From: Notholithocarpus densiflorus
Taxonomy: Eukaryota; Streptophyta; Magnoliopsida; Fagales; Fagaceae
NCBI GenBank assembly: GCA_030021035.2
Contig: JARYZH020000033.1
Span: 4,124,001-4,188,000, forward strand
Direction: 5' to 3'
Length of the DNA stretch: 64,000 bases
Shown: positions 32,763 through 44,050 of the stretch, piece after piece
How the letters are laid out: each line of letters opens with the position of its first letter
How positions within the stretch are numbered: position 1 is the first letter of the stretch
Notes under the pieces: model-generated
The model's database searches: none
The model's input: the letters and a program-made list of their open reading frames with translations, nothing else
Told to the model about the DNA's origin: nothing
Position numbers and translations under genes: made by a program

Positions 32763-34278
32763 ATGGAGGATACCATTACCACCACAATGAAGGGTAGTCT
32801 GCTGGCATTTACAGATGATTCAGTTCTCTCAATTAACGCTGTTTCTACTGCAGTGAGTGAGCTCGGTATTCAAGGGGTTGAACAATGTGATCCTAAAATT
32901 ATTACTCAAGCATCTTCTTTTGAGTATGTTTCTCTTTCTCTTGCCTCTTTTGGGTTTTGTAACAGTGATCTATGTGCAATTCATATTTCTATAGATGTAA
33001 ACATCGGGGAATCCATTGAGAGTTGAGTTAGACTGCATTAATTGTGTGCCTATTCATCCAAATTGAGGTTGCTGTTGGGACTGTGTAACTTATTTCTTAT
33101 TATTACTGGGTACTAGCCATTCACTAGACCAAAATATTATGTAAGTAATATCCTCGAAAAGATACACACATTCATCTCTCTCTCTCTCTCTCTCTCATGT
33201 GGGATTGGTATGATGCTTTTTCATTTACCTCTATGATATCAGGAGGAGTGTATTATGATTTGTGACTTTCTTCCCCCTTCTATTTATCCAATAAAAGAAT
33301 GTGCCTTTTTAAATTTAATTCTGAACTTAATATACATCATTCTTGCTGAAGTTAGAAATAGATTGTATGAAGGTAGTTTGTGTAGCTTATAGTCAAGTTA
33401 TGTGAACTCTTTGTGTATGCATAGAAGCTCTGTGGCTTCAGCCTGATATCTCAGTGATATATAACTGGGGAGCATAGAATATTATTTTTCCTACAATAAT
33501 TTTGAAATTCAAGGCCATGTTTGGGTTGAACAACTTATATATATATATATATATATAAACACACTTTCATTTTCACAAACTTAACCAGTAATTATATTAT
33601 TCCTTATTTATTTTTCTCTTAATTTAATTATAGAAAATTTTGGATCATGATTATTATTTATAGCCGTTTCTTATGCTTCTTATTATAGGGAAGTCTTTGT
33701 GCTGTTTATTGTATAATTTCAGATTATAGATAGCTTGGTTTTACAAGCCCCTACTAACAAGATACATAATTTTATAAGTCTATTAGCCCTTTTATTCAGG
33801 TGCCATGATTATATTTTTTTACCTGACCTTCTTACAGGGTCTTTTAAATTCAAGCCTCCTTTTTTTTTTTTTAAAGAATGTTTCCATAGTAGTTCTAATT
33901 CAAATATTCTGTTCTCATTTCTCTTCCGATTATGGTCTTGAATTACAACAGATCAGCTGCCTGTGGAGTCTTCCTCTTTTGAGACTGTTATTTGTATCTG
34001 TAGATCAGTTGAATTTCCCACTGACTGGTTGTTTGAGGAAATATTAAGAGTATTGAAGCCTGGTGGGACAATCCTAATTCATAAGAATCCTCAGTCTACT
34101 ATGGGGGAAACAGATAAGGTAATGAGTTTGAAGTTTTGTGATTATATGAAATTAGTTTGACTTGTTAGATTTTAATAGGATTTTGTTACAGATAAACTCT
34201 GCTCTTAAACTGTTGGCGGGTTTCTTAGAAGTGGGAGTTCTCAAATCAACGGTTCCATCAGAAGTTCAGTCTTTTGTG
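32763..34278 (+). pseudogene. DRE2: Truncated anamorsin/DRE2 (CIAPIN1) copy
   Basis: DRE2 carries electrons in cytosolic Fe-S cluster assembly. Three exon-like blocks match its N-terminal methyltransferase-like domain: 32763-32923 (from MEDTITTTMKG to GVEQCDPKIITQASS), 33952-34118 (QLPVESSSFETVICICRS, then EEILRVLKPGGTILIHK) and 34192-34278 (INSALKLLAGFLEVGVLK). Two faults are visible. First, the best donor (GA|GTATGT) and acceptor (ACAACAG|ATCAG) leave the first junction one base out of frame, consistent with one extra T in the TCTTCTTTTGA run. An alternative TAT|GT to ATCAG|CTG pair would keep frame. Second, the C-terminal Cys-rich Fe-S domain, the functional core, is not found downstream. 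It is most likely a partial, non-functional copy. Confidence 0.72.
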
Positions 34279-36120
34279 GTAATTTTCTGTGTCTAAGCCT
34301 GTTTAAAGTGGTATTATTTTGTTCTGTAACCCCTCAATGCAACCCTTTCTAAAAATTGGAGATTTTAAGATGTATAGATCATATGGTGAGGAATTTGGCT
34401 TTGTTTCCAAAACTGATTATAACTGCATAGCTCCAAAGGCCATCTACTTTATTATTCTTTGAGCCGTGAAGGTGAACCTAGCATATGCAAATCTTATGGT
34501 GCTTTGATGCTTGAACTTCAAATGTCTTCCAAAGTAATAAATAGATAGTGAAATCAAAGCCTAATGAAGTTCTTCTATAATTGCTGTGATCTAAATTTAT
34601 TCGGTTATATTTTATCATTTTTCCATATGAACCAGCAGTCCATAGGAGGAGCAAGCTGTCAGCCTTTAGCAATAAAAATGACAAATGCCACCTAAAAATC
34701 TGCCAAGAAAAATGTTTACCTTTTTCCTCTATGAGATTGGCGGTCCTGCACATTTCATCTCTATAAAGTTTATCTTTTTCCTTGCTCCCAATTTTGAGTT
34801 CCTCCAGTTCTTTTCCATCTATAAGCAGGATTCAATCACAATAGAGAATGTCAGATTAACATGGTGCTAACACACAATTCTGCGAATAAATCTATAATTA
34901 AGTTCTATCTTAGTAATATAACCCAAATGATCCTCATTTAGAAACTGAACAGATTTTACAGGAAAATATTTTGGATGATAACATTCACGAATTCTAATAG
35001 TTTCTTCTGCAGACTCTTAACTTTAGGGACAGACTGCATTTATTGATTTAAACCATTAAGAGTGAATAAACTTCCTGATATTTTATCTTCAAAAAACTCC
35101 TTATCTTTCTCACCTTTGACAAAGGTAGACAACTATACAACTGTAATCATTAAACATAAATGTTAAAGGTTCAAGAGCTTGAAGGTAAACCAGCCATCCT
35201 GAGCCTGACCAACCAAGTGCTGTAAAGTCTCAGTGAGTTGATCACACAAGGTCTTAAAATTAGATCCGCAACCAGAAGAAGAACAAAGAAGTTTAAGTGG
35301 ATATGGATAGGATGAGTGAAGAATAAACACCGTATTTATTAATTTTTATCATCCATTTGTAATTAGACAAATAAGATGAAGAAGCCCATTTAGTATTTTT
35401 GCACACAGTTTGTGTAACCCCTTTTCTTTTTGCCACTTGAATGGGAGTTTAATTTATGAAGTTTCTGGACCTCGACACCATGTTTAGTTTCAGATTTAAT
35501 TTGGGGTGGATGGTTTTGTTTATTTTAGGGGTATGTAGGTGGGTTCCTTCCATCAGATTGCAGCTACATTCTAGATGATGTCCTAATGAGAAAATAATGA
35601 CTTTTGTTCTGACGACTATTCTTCTTTATTTCCCTTGTTCCGAGAATTGTTCCTCTAGCAATCATGGTATTGAGATATGTGCCTCTGAATTACTAATGAA
35701 AAAGAAAAGGGTAGAGAGAAAAAATCTGCTTCCTAATTAAATCTTTTTGTGTATAATGTATGACTACTGAATAATTAGCTCCTGTTATTTTTTTTCCGGC
35801 TAGAAAAGCTAGATGCGATAGCCTTTAGATGATGGAAATGAAACACACTTTAAGAAATCAAACCATTTTAGTGAATCGAAGTAACTTGCCCAGTTTTGAA
35901 CTTGACAACATGTAGCAAAGTTCATGAAGTAATGTTACGAAGCAATGCTACACAATGAACTGGTAAGTAAAGTTCCAACTCTCAGTTTTGTTTTGGATAT
36001 TTCTCAACAGAGAATATAGATCTACTTTTTTTTTTGGGCCGGGGGGTTTGAGACTATCATTTACCTAACAATGTTACACAACGCAACAATGTAGTTAAAA
36101 TCTTTTATATATTTCCTCAA
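34279..36120. other. No confident gene; one short coding-like stretch
   Basis: Most of this stretch is AT-rich with nothing recognised. On the minus strand, 35301-35168 stays open and ends in a stop after CGSNFKTLCDQLTETLQHLV and WFTFKLLNL. It looks more like a terminal exon than random sequence, but I do not recognise the protein and see no partner exons. Confidence 0.2.
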
Positions 36121-36128
36121 AATATTTG

Positions 36129-36259
36129 GCAACCTGTTTGGTAGCCTAGTTCTAACACATATTTTCACATTTTAAATAACATTACACACTTTTTTACCCA
36201 CACGTATATCAAAAACACACAAACAACATTACTCAGACTCTTCTACCAAACGGGCCCTT
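36129..36259. mobile_element. MITE of the 'GGGCCCGTTTGGTA' family
   Basis: Left CAACCTGTTTGGTAGC and right CTACCAAACGGGCCCTT are inverted. The interior has ACACTTTTTTACCCACACG, shared in inverse with the copies at 32103 and 37641. Confidence 0.55.
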
Positions 36260-36407
36260 AATAATCAGTCTACAAAACCATTTCATATCTTTTGGAATTC
36301 GGACATGAACAATATTAGTTCAATTGTTTTCCATTGCATTACACGACAAAGTAAAGAAAGTTAAAAAAAAATAATAAAAAACACACACACTAGAAGAGTG
36401 GTCTTCA

Positions 36408-36568
36408 ATGAATTTTTATTTTTATTTATTTTTATAAGATAGAAATTATACTCTAGTCTAATCTAAGTGTATATATGTGCGAGTCTCCCTCTTAGAGACT
36501 TGAATCTCGACCCTTACCCCCACATTCCACAAGCACTTATACTTATAGAGTGACCATTGCGTCAATAA
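36408..36568 (-). mobile_element. SINE, minus orientation
   Basis: The minus strand reads ATGGTCACTCTATAAGTATAA (A-box region), then GAGATTCAAGTCTCTAAGAGG (B box), then CACTTAGATTAGACTAGAG and ATCTTATAAAAA as tail. The order is that of a tRNA-derived SINE family common in woody eudicots, as I recall. Confidence 0.5.
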
Positions 36569-37379
36569 TGCGTGGTGGTTCACTGCTATTTAAGTGCAAA
36601 CCAAATCTATATGAATTGTCATGCTAACCTGCATATTAATCATAATAAGTATGTGTTAAGTTGTTCACTTAGATTCTCAAAAAAATAAAAAATAAAAGGT
36701 TGTTTGCTCAGTATATAAAACATTTAGAAAAATTATTTCTTTGTGGCTATAAGGTTTTTATTTATTTATTACTTGGACTAGTTTATTACTTGAAATTCAA
36801 GACAAGAAATTTTACCAGTTGAACTAACTGAAATTTTTCTTAGACTAGTGTATTACTTAGACTAGTTTTTTAAAACCCTAGAAATTTATTAGGGTTGGCG
36901 TAACAAAATTCAAACTTGGACAAGTGGCATCAATTACTATATTGTATTGACGTAGGAACGGACATTTAGATTAGAAGCCATGAAAGCTAGTGAAATTTTA
37001 GGTAGAGTTGAACATCGAAAAATAGAGTAAGATGATTTATCATCTAATCTTGTAAGACTGCCTTATTACAAAAAGGGATCTAGCTTGTTGATGTTCTTTT
37101 GAGGACAGGACACAAATCAAACTCCAAAATGACTTGCTCACTTTCATGATAATGTAGACTGATTTGTTTTTTGAGTTGGGAGAACTTGGAACTAGTGTTT
37201 TATCGACTTCTCCTAAGCAACTAGGGGTGTAAGAATAACTGACCAACTGATTGTACTGATCGAAACCAATCAAAATTTTAGAGTTTCAGTTGGTTTTCTG
37301 TTACTTTGATTCGGTTTCGGTTTGAGATATATAATTTTTTCGGTTTTCGGTTTAGTGGCGGTGTTGGATTTTTTCACCG

Positions 37380-37508
37380 AGTAAGTCTAGTGCCACACAT
37401 TTTGGCACAACAAATGCCACAACTCCATCATCCCTCCACCAACCACAACTCGCCATGTGGCGAGTTGTGGCATTTGTTGTGCCAAAATGTGTGGTACCAG
37501 ACTTATTC
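37380..37508. mobile_element. Long-hairpin MITE, 129 bp, with a 10-bp target duplication
   Basis: The ends pair over about 45 bp with few mismatches (GTGCCACACATTTTGGCACA on the left, TGTGCCAAAATGTGTGGTAC on the right). A nested palindrome, CACAACTCGCCATGTGGCGA, occurs inside. The flanks carry TTTTTCACCG at 37370-37379 and 37509-37518, a size typical of Mutator-like insertion (9-11 bp). No coding capacity. Confidence 0.72.
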
Positions 37509-37640
37509 TTTTTCACCGCACGACCGAACCGAACCGAACCGATATATAGATATATATGTAATATTAAAACATGTATGAGTGTGTAGCTTGGTGGTATAAT
37601 GTGAGTGTGCTGGCTAGGAGTTCGGGTTTTAAAAGTTTTT

Positions 37641-37912
37641 AAGGGCTCGTTTGGTAAAAGAGTTTGAGTAATATTGTTTGTAGTTTTTTGAAATACGTGT
37701 GGATGAAAAAGTATGTAATGTTGTTTAAAAACTGAAAATGAGTTGTTTAGGGTCCGTTTGGTACATAAACTTAAACATATATTTTTAGTTTTTAAACAAT
37801 ATTACACATATTTCTACACACTTTTTCACCCACACATATTTTCAAAAAAACTGAAAACTGTTATTTAAACACATGTACCAAATGCTCCTTATCATCTCTA
37901 CCAAACGGGCTG
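37641..37912. mobile_element. Two nested MITEs of the 'GGGC-CGTTTGGTA' family
   Basis: The outer pair is GGGCTCGTTTGGTAAAAGAG (37643) and CTACCAAACGGGC (37899-37911). An inner pair, GGGTCCGTTTGGTACATAAA (37750) and ATGTACCAAATGCTCC (37873), lies within it. The interior repeats the TGGATGAAAAAGT and ACTTTTTCACCCACAC phrases in opposite orientations. Confidence 0.5.
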
Positions 37913-37915
37913 TAA

Positions 37916-40132
37916 GAGCACCCACAGTAGATGTGGGATATGAGCCAAATGCTTAGCATTTGGCACATATCCCACACCAAACACAAAAAATAGCTCCCTA
38001 GCAGATGTTGCATATATTTGGCACATATATCATTTTGTGTCCATACCGTTGCAAATTTGCAACGGTACGGACAGATGTGGTAAACCAAAATAATGTATTT
38101 TAATGTGTAGTAAATATTATTTTAATGTATAGAATTGAATTATAAAACATCTGATAAATGAGATGTTGCAAAATGATGTGGTAAAATAATAAAGTAGGCA
38201 TTTAGTATAGCAAAATGGCATAATTTTTGCACTAGCTGCGACGGATACTCTAAGTTTTTTAAACCTAGTTATATTCCAGCCGCATTTTATTCTTTTTTCT
38301 TCAGCCGCCGCTCCCATTTTTTCTCTCTCACACAGTCACACTCTAGCAACTTATTATTTTCTCTTCTTCGACGCCGACCCCCTCCCCCAATTCTCTCTCT
38401 CTCTTCAGATCTTCTTCTCTGTTTTTTCTTGCTTTTGTTTTCTCCCCTCCCAAACACCGAAACCCGACCGAATGAAACCGAAACCCATGATAAAATATGA
38501 CAAAATTTTCAGCCCTTGAAAAAGCCCACAAAATTTTTTAAAAAAAGATAGCCACAAAGCAAAAAATTCTACTTTAGTTCACTCTCTCACAGAAATTGAG
38601 AAAGCACAAATCCAAACTCAGCTCGACTCGACGATCATTAGGTACGATTTGATCATGGAAGTCACAAACCCTAATTTCGTCTTTGATTTTTTTTTTTTTT
38701 TTGGTTTACCCACACTTTTTCATTGATTTCCCCATGATTTTCGTTTCACATTTCTCTGTAAACTGAGCTCATCATCGATTTCCCTATTTCGAGTTCTAAT
38801 TGTTCGACTTTTGTGATTTCATTATTCAAGTTCTAATCATAATCTCTGTTTCCTTTACAGTTTTCATACAAATATTGATTGATTGATTTTTTATTTTATT
38901 TTATTGTGAGTACAGGCACAACGAGATTGCAAGGCTCAATCCAAGGGATTGTTAGTATTGGTTGTCTGGGAAATGTGCTTTCCATTCAATAACTAGGAAT
39001 TTATAATATTAGTTATAAATTTTTTCAATCAATGTTTGCTACATTGTATATGTTTGAACTTGGGTATTAGTTATGGATCTTTTCAATCAATTTTTGCCAT
39101 ATTGTATGTGTGTATTATGTTGAATTGCTTTGGCTTTCCGCTGTGGTGAAACCAATTGCTTTGGCTTTCTGCTTTGAATATAAAAGTTGTCCCAATGATG
39201 CATGTTGACCAAATAGAAGTTGGCAAAAGGAGTGCATTATAAAAGTAGGTACACAGGAATCCCTGTAATCAAGAAGTTTTCTAAGAATACTTGATCCATG
39301 CTTTGTTTACATGGACCTTATAAATGAGAGAATACAGAATTCTAACAAAAGAATTGTAGTTTGAATGATTGATGAAGTTATTGACGAGGGAATTACCATT
39401 TTATGACTAGATATGCAGCATTGTACCATATTTCATCTTAGGTGTAGATGAGGATAAGTTAAATGTTTTTTCTAATGAAGATCCATGCCCATGTTCTAAA
39501 TCTGGCCTGGAAATTTTTGGAACTCAAACTAGTCCATTTACAATACAGAATAACATGATTATTATAGCCTTCACAGCATCACTAGTTTTTCTGCAAGTCA
39601 TGCTCATCACTTGCATATTAAATGCCTCAAAACTTTGGCTAGTTTTACATGTTATCTTATGTGGCACACTCGTCCTTTTTATTTTGGTTGCAGAGTCTGC
39701 AGTAGCTCTGCTTCAGCATCAAAATTACTGAGAAGTATAATCTTCAAAGTGATCTTATATGAAGTAAGATATTACTTCAATGCTGTTATTAAAATTAAAG
39801 CCAGTATTCTAAACCCTAGTTTTAAGCTTCTTCTCGTTGTGCTGTGGTGGTTGGGTCGTTCGATTTTGGTTAAAAGGCTTTGATCCATTTGGTTGAGGAA
39901 GAGAGACCGATATGTGGGGAAGAGAGAAAGGTATATGAGTTTTTATTTAATATTTATTTTAATTGGTTGTATGTTAAATTGGTTGAAATTATTTATATTA
40001 TTATAATAGGTTGTATATTAAAATAAGAAATGAGATATTGAGTGTATTGTTAAAAGAAGTTTTAAAATAGATAAAATAATTTTTTTTAAGGTAATAAATA
40101 ATAATTTTTCAGCACCCCATATATAAATGCTC
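37916..40132. mobile_element. Candidate PIF/Harbinger-type element, 2.2 kb, non-autonomous
   Basis: It starts TAA|GAGCACCCACAG and ends TGCTC|TTA, i.e. GAGCA termini as in the MITEs at 655 and 2331. The flanking trinucleotides are TAA and TTA, which is not a perfect direct repeat. Just inside the left end, GTGGGATATGAGCCAAATGC pairs with GCATTTGGCACATATCCCAC around a TTA loop, and CCGTTGCAAATTTGCAACGG is a palindrome at 38047. The interior (38250-39900) contains UTR-like CT-rich sequence and short open frames, but no transposase I can recognise. Confidence 0.4.
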
Positions 40133-40139
40133 TTAGAAT

Positions 40140-40440
40140 TCAAATCCAACTAGCCACTAGAAGAAAATAAATAGTTTAAATCGAAAAACCAGAGCAATGG
40201 TTAGCTCAATATAGAAATAATAACCCAAAAACCTCTGATCAGATCGTCCATTAAGCTCTCCTGTGAGAGAGAGAAAGTGTGTGAGAAAACAGAGCCCGCG
40301 TAAACTTCATCACAACAAATATCTTGGATAATTGTCAATATATAAACTTTTTTTTTTTTTTTGCTGTTACATTGCACAACTATAGATACTGTGCACTAAG
40401 AGTTAAAAATTTGAGAAATACTTATTTTTAGAAATGCCAG
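40140..40440. other. Intergenic, no gene seen
   Basis: About 300 bp between the Harbinger-like candidate and the start of the TA-rich viral region. Nothing recognised. Confidence 0.4.
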
Positions 40441-40690
40441 TACTATTAGGGTGTGACTCATATATATGTGTATATATATAAATATATATTTATATATATA
40501 TATAAATATAAAAATAAAATTTAGGTATTTACCTTAGCAACAATGCACTCCTTTCTTTTCTCTTTTTTGTGTGTGTGTGTGTGAAGGGAGAAAGGAGAAG
40601 GAGATGAGAGCTCTCAGTTGCGTAGAGAAGAAAACTACTGCTCTTAGCTCTACGACTAAAAGTTTTCTTCTCTACGCACCTTTCCTTTTA
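40441..40690. repeat. TA tract plus inverted GAGAAGAAAACT block (viral leader-like)
   Basis: A TA-rich tract is followed by GGAGAAGGAGATGAGAGCTC and an inverted pair: TGCGTAGAGAAGAAAACT (40618) against AGTTTTCTTCTCTACGCA (40662). The same block recurs next to TA tracts at 42170, 43030 and 45390, so it belongs to a repeated module of the pararetroviral region. Confidence 0.55.
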
Positions 40691-41519
40691 ACTGACAGAT
40701 TATCTTCTGAAGTTATTATAGGAAATCTTTTTTTGGCTTAACTCTATTCTTTTTCCACGACAGATAATGGGATTAGTACTAATATATGTGAAACAGAAGT
40801 TTTCTTCAAGTTCATCTTACCCCCAATCCCCAAAGACATACTTGTTAAAAGAAATTTCCATTTTTAAAGAAGGAAGCACTGACAGAGTTGAGCCAGTAAC
40901 AGATGATATAAGGGATACCATTGATCTTGCCCAAAAGCACTAATGGATGTATTTATTACTTAATACCTTTTTGTTTTCTTCCTTTCAAAAGATGTTTTGC
41001 TACTTTATTGTATTCCCCTTTAAAAACTGTCCCCTAAAGAATTTTAAGCCCTTTGCAAGACAAGGCAATACAGATGAAATAGAAACCCAGATAGACAATC
41101 TCATTGTGAGATTGTTGAAATCCTGATAGAAAAAGAAAAGGTAGCATTCATGCTACACCATTTCAACTTTATTAGACAATAGCATGAAGGCCTTTAAGGC
41201 GTACTTGCACTTTGTTAGTCTTAATTCCAAGGTTAACGGTCAATTGCCTGGCAAGTAAGATAGCCAAAAGCTAAAATCCCAGACCAAAAAGATTCTTAAC
41301 CTCAGCAGAGGAAAAGAATTATTGCCAATCCACTACCAGAAATCTTCAGCGAAGATTTTAGAAAAAAGTACGAAGGCGTCTCGTCAGAGACACTATCCTT
41401 TCAGAATACAATGCTGGCAGACGCAATGTATTCATGTGGAAAATAATGAGACCCAAAAACAGACACCGTGACAGATGTACGACTAAAAGATTGCTGACAG
41501 ACTCAACAAGAAAACTGCA

Positions 41520-41780
41520 GACAAAGCGGCTACTATTCACCATTATCAAACATTTACTGTTTATCAGCATGCGTGAATAGTGCCTAGACAGATCACGACA
41601 GACTACTGCTCACCAGTACACCGACAGATTACTGTTTATGAATAGTAAAAACTTTTACTGTTCATTAATAGTAATTTCTCCATGATTATACAGGTTTACA
41701 CCAACATATTAACTCAAGCTAACTTTACATGCTTGAGTTACTTTTTAAGACAGACATGGTTTATTTTCTCTATAAAAGGA
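41520..41780 (+). promoter_or_regulatory. Divergent pararetroviral promoter-like region
   Basis: Diverged copies of a TACTGTTCAC-like motif (TACTATTCACC, TTACTGTTTAT, TTACTGTTCATTA) precede TATAAAAGG at 41771. The downstream leader-like sequence repeats CAGAC and CTTGTAA phrases. The layout matches the intergenic regions at 43590-48830, but the sequence is clearly diverged, suggesting another lineage or an older copy. Confidence 0.45.
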
Positions 41781-42289
41781 CAGACTCACAGGTCTAAGTT
41801 TTAGATCCAATTACAGAACCCTTTCTCCCTCTCTTAGCCAAGACAGACGCTTGTAACCTTCTCCCTCCCAGACCTCACCGACATAGCCTTGTAATCTTTT
41901 ATACTTTCAGACAGACTTCTATTTGTAATCCTATATTTCAAAGACAGAAGTTTATTCCAAGCTTTGTATCAAAGACAGGAGTTTTTCAGTTGAAGTAAGA
42001 TTTTACTAGTTTTTGTTTTGATATTTTATACTCCGTTTTAATCTTATTTTGAATATATTTATTTTGCTATATCTTCTCTATTTGCTATTATATCTTTGTT
42101 TTATGCTTCTATAATACTGCTGCGCTTTCTCCTGGGTATTTATATATATATGTATATATATAAAGGAGGAGAAAGGAGAAGGAGATGAGAGCTCTCGAAT
42201 GTGTAAAAGTTTTCTTCTCTACGCACTTGAGGTATAGATATAAATATATTTATAAATATTAATATAAATATATAAACATATATAGTCAT

Positions 42290-42590
42290 TCCCCATTTAG
42301 GGAACCTTGTTAAGCCTATCTCGGCTCTAGAAAAACCTTTAGTCAAGCTGCGGGTAACCCGAAAAATCAGTCTCAGGTCTAAATACAAGACAGAATTATA
42401 AATAGTCAACCAGAAGTTAGAAGAACTAGTAAAAAAGAAACCAATTATCTCTTCGACTAGCAGAGACCCCAGATTAGCCACCCTAGACATCCATACAGCA
42501 TATAGCAGTTTCAGCAAAACCTCTTTAGAATCTGAAGAAGAAATAGAACAATTAGAAAACCAGTTTGAAAGTCTACAGGTGAATATTTAT
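42290..42590 (+). pseudogene. Endogenous pararetrovirus ORF fragment (helical segment), copy a
   Basis: A plus-strand frame with one stop reads KLEELVKKKP, then DPRLATLDIHTAYSSFSK and SLESEEEIEQLENQF, a charged helical segment. It then runs into a TA tract. A second copy of the last part lies at 43325-43415. I take it as a fragment of a pararetroviral polyprotein on context; the domain is not identified. Confidence 0.4.
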
Positions 42591-43030
42591 GAATATATGT
42601 GTGTATATATATATATATATATACACACGTGTATAAATATATATGTATTTGTTTATAAAAAAAATATGTATTTTAAATATATATATTTATAAATATATAA
42701 ATATATATATATATACACGTAAATATATAAATATGTGTATATATGTGTGTGTGGTATATATATTTATATGTGTATATATTTATATATATACATAAATATA
42801 TACATATATGTATATAAATATGTGTATATGTATATATATATATATATATACACATGTATATAAATATATATGTATTTTAAATATATATATACACACAAAT
42901 ATATAAATGTGTATATATATATATATATTTATGTATAGAAATATATATGTATATGTATATATATAAATAAATATATACACATAAATATAAATATAAATAA
43001 ATATATATATATATATATATATATATGAAA
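42590..43030. repeat. TATATA/TAAATA simple-repeat region
   Basis: Nearly pure TA, TATG and TAAATA repeats over several hundred bases. Open frames here read as IYIY/TYTH repeats and are not genes. TA tracts are a reported frequent neighbour of endogenous florendoviruses. Confidence 0.85.
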
Positions 43031-43260
43031 GGAGAAAGAGATGAGCGCTCTCATTTTCATAGAGAAGAAAGCTTTTGCTCGCATTTCTCTAAGCACCTAA
43101 GAGCAGTAGCTTTCTTCTCTATAACTAAAAGTTTTCTTCTCTGAGATATATATATAAATATATTTATATAAATATAAATATATGTGTATATGTTTTAGTT
43201 ACAAGATTGTAGGGAAAGGTAGTAGGAAACAAAGAACTCTCTCAAAGAAAGGATATATAA
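43031..43260. repeat. GAGAAGAAAGCTTTT hairpin module and leader fragment
   Basis: TAGAGAAGAAAGCTTTTGCT and AGCAGTAGCTTTCTTCTCTA form a broken inverted repeat. TTACAAGATTGTAGGGAAAG follows after another TA stretch. The same order (module, TA tract, leader) occurs at 45393-45560. Confidence 0.6.
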
Positions 43261-43324
43261 GGTATTTATATATTTATAAATATATTTGTATATATATATA
43301 AAAATAAATATATACATATATAAA

Positions 43325-43415
43325 TGCAGTTTCAACAAAACCTCTTTAGAATCTGAAGAAGAAATAGAACAATTAGAAAACCAATTTCAAAGTCTACAAG
43401 TGAATATTTATGTGT
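43325..43415 (+). pseudogene. Endogenous pararetrovirus ORF fragment, copy b
   Basis: A short frame with SLESEEEIEQLENQFQSLQV nearly repeats the end of the fragment at 42290-42590. It is flanked on both sides by TA tracts. Confidence 0.4.
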
Positions 43416-43585
43416 ATATATATAAATATATATGTATTTTAAATATATATATAGATATATTTATAAATATATATATATACACATAAATATATAAATGTGG
43501 ATATATATATTTATATACATAAATATATATGTATATATATATGTATATAAATATATATGTATTTATTTATGTATATAAATATATG
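43416..43585. repeat. TA-rich simple repeats
   Basis: Continuation of the TATATA/TAAATA tract up to the first conserved intergenic-region copy. Confidence 0.8.
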
Positions 43586-43591
43586 AGGAAA

Positions 43592-43822
43592 ACAATGATG
43601 AGGTCTAGACCCTTGAATTGAAGGCTTCTGAACTCTACATATCTTTCGTATTCCCCAAAAATTTGAGTAAAAAAGTTGGAAATTTCATTTTTTACTATTC
43701 ATCTGTCACTATTCACCTGTTACCGTTTATCTGTTACTGTTCACCTGTTATTATTCATGACACTGTTCACTCCAAATTTTGCCTATTTAAGGGGGGTTGT
43801 TCCTTAAGTTTAAGCAAGCTTT
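43592..43822 (+). promoter_or_regulatory. Pararetroviral intergenic region copy 1
   Basis: An array of 10-bp motifs of the TACTGTTCAC type (ACTATTCATC, ACTATTCACC, TACTGTTCACC, CACTGTTCAC), spaced by 4-6 bp, precedes TATTTAA at 43784-43790 and a G-run. The order (motif array, TATA-like box, leader start CTTAAGTTTAAG) matches five other copies. Confidence 0.65.
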
Positions 43823-43827
43823 TTTCT

Positions 43828-44050
43828 TAAGGGACAACCCTCCTTAAATAGGCAAAATTCGGAGTGAACAGTGTCATGAATAGTAACAGGCGAACAGTAA
43901 CGGATGAACAATGACATGTGAATAGTGACAGATGAATAGTAAAAAGTGAATTTTTCTACTTTTTAAGTCAAATTTTTGGGGAATCATACAGAGGATATGT
44001 AGAATTCAGAAGCCTTCAATTCAAGGGTCTAGACCTCATCATTGTTGTCT
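43828..44050 (-). promoter_or_regulatory. Pararetroviral intergenic region copy 2, inverted
   Basis: The reverse complement of copy 1 with limited divergence, back to GATGAGGTCTAGACCCTTGA. The TATTTAA box is at 43844-43850. Copies 1 and 2 face each other with their TATA boxes about 55 bp apart, forming an inverted repeat of about 460 bp with almost no spacer. Confidence 0.65.

Noticed and set aside
42673..42980. Small proteins made of Ile-Tyr-Thr repeats
   Set aside because: The frames are produced by TATATA/TATACA simple repeats and have no start context or domain content.
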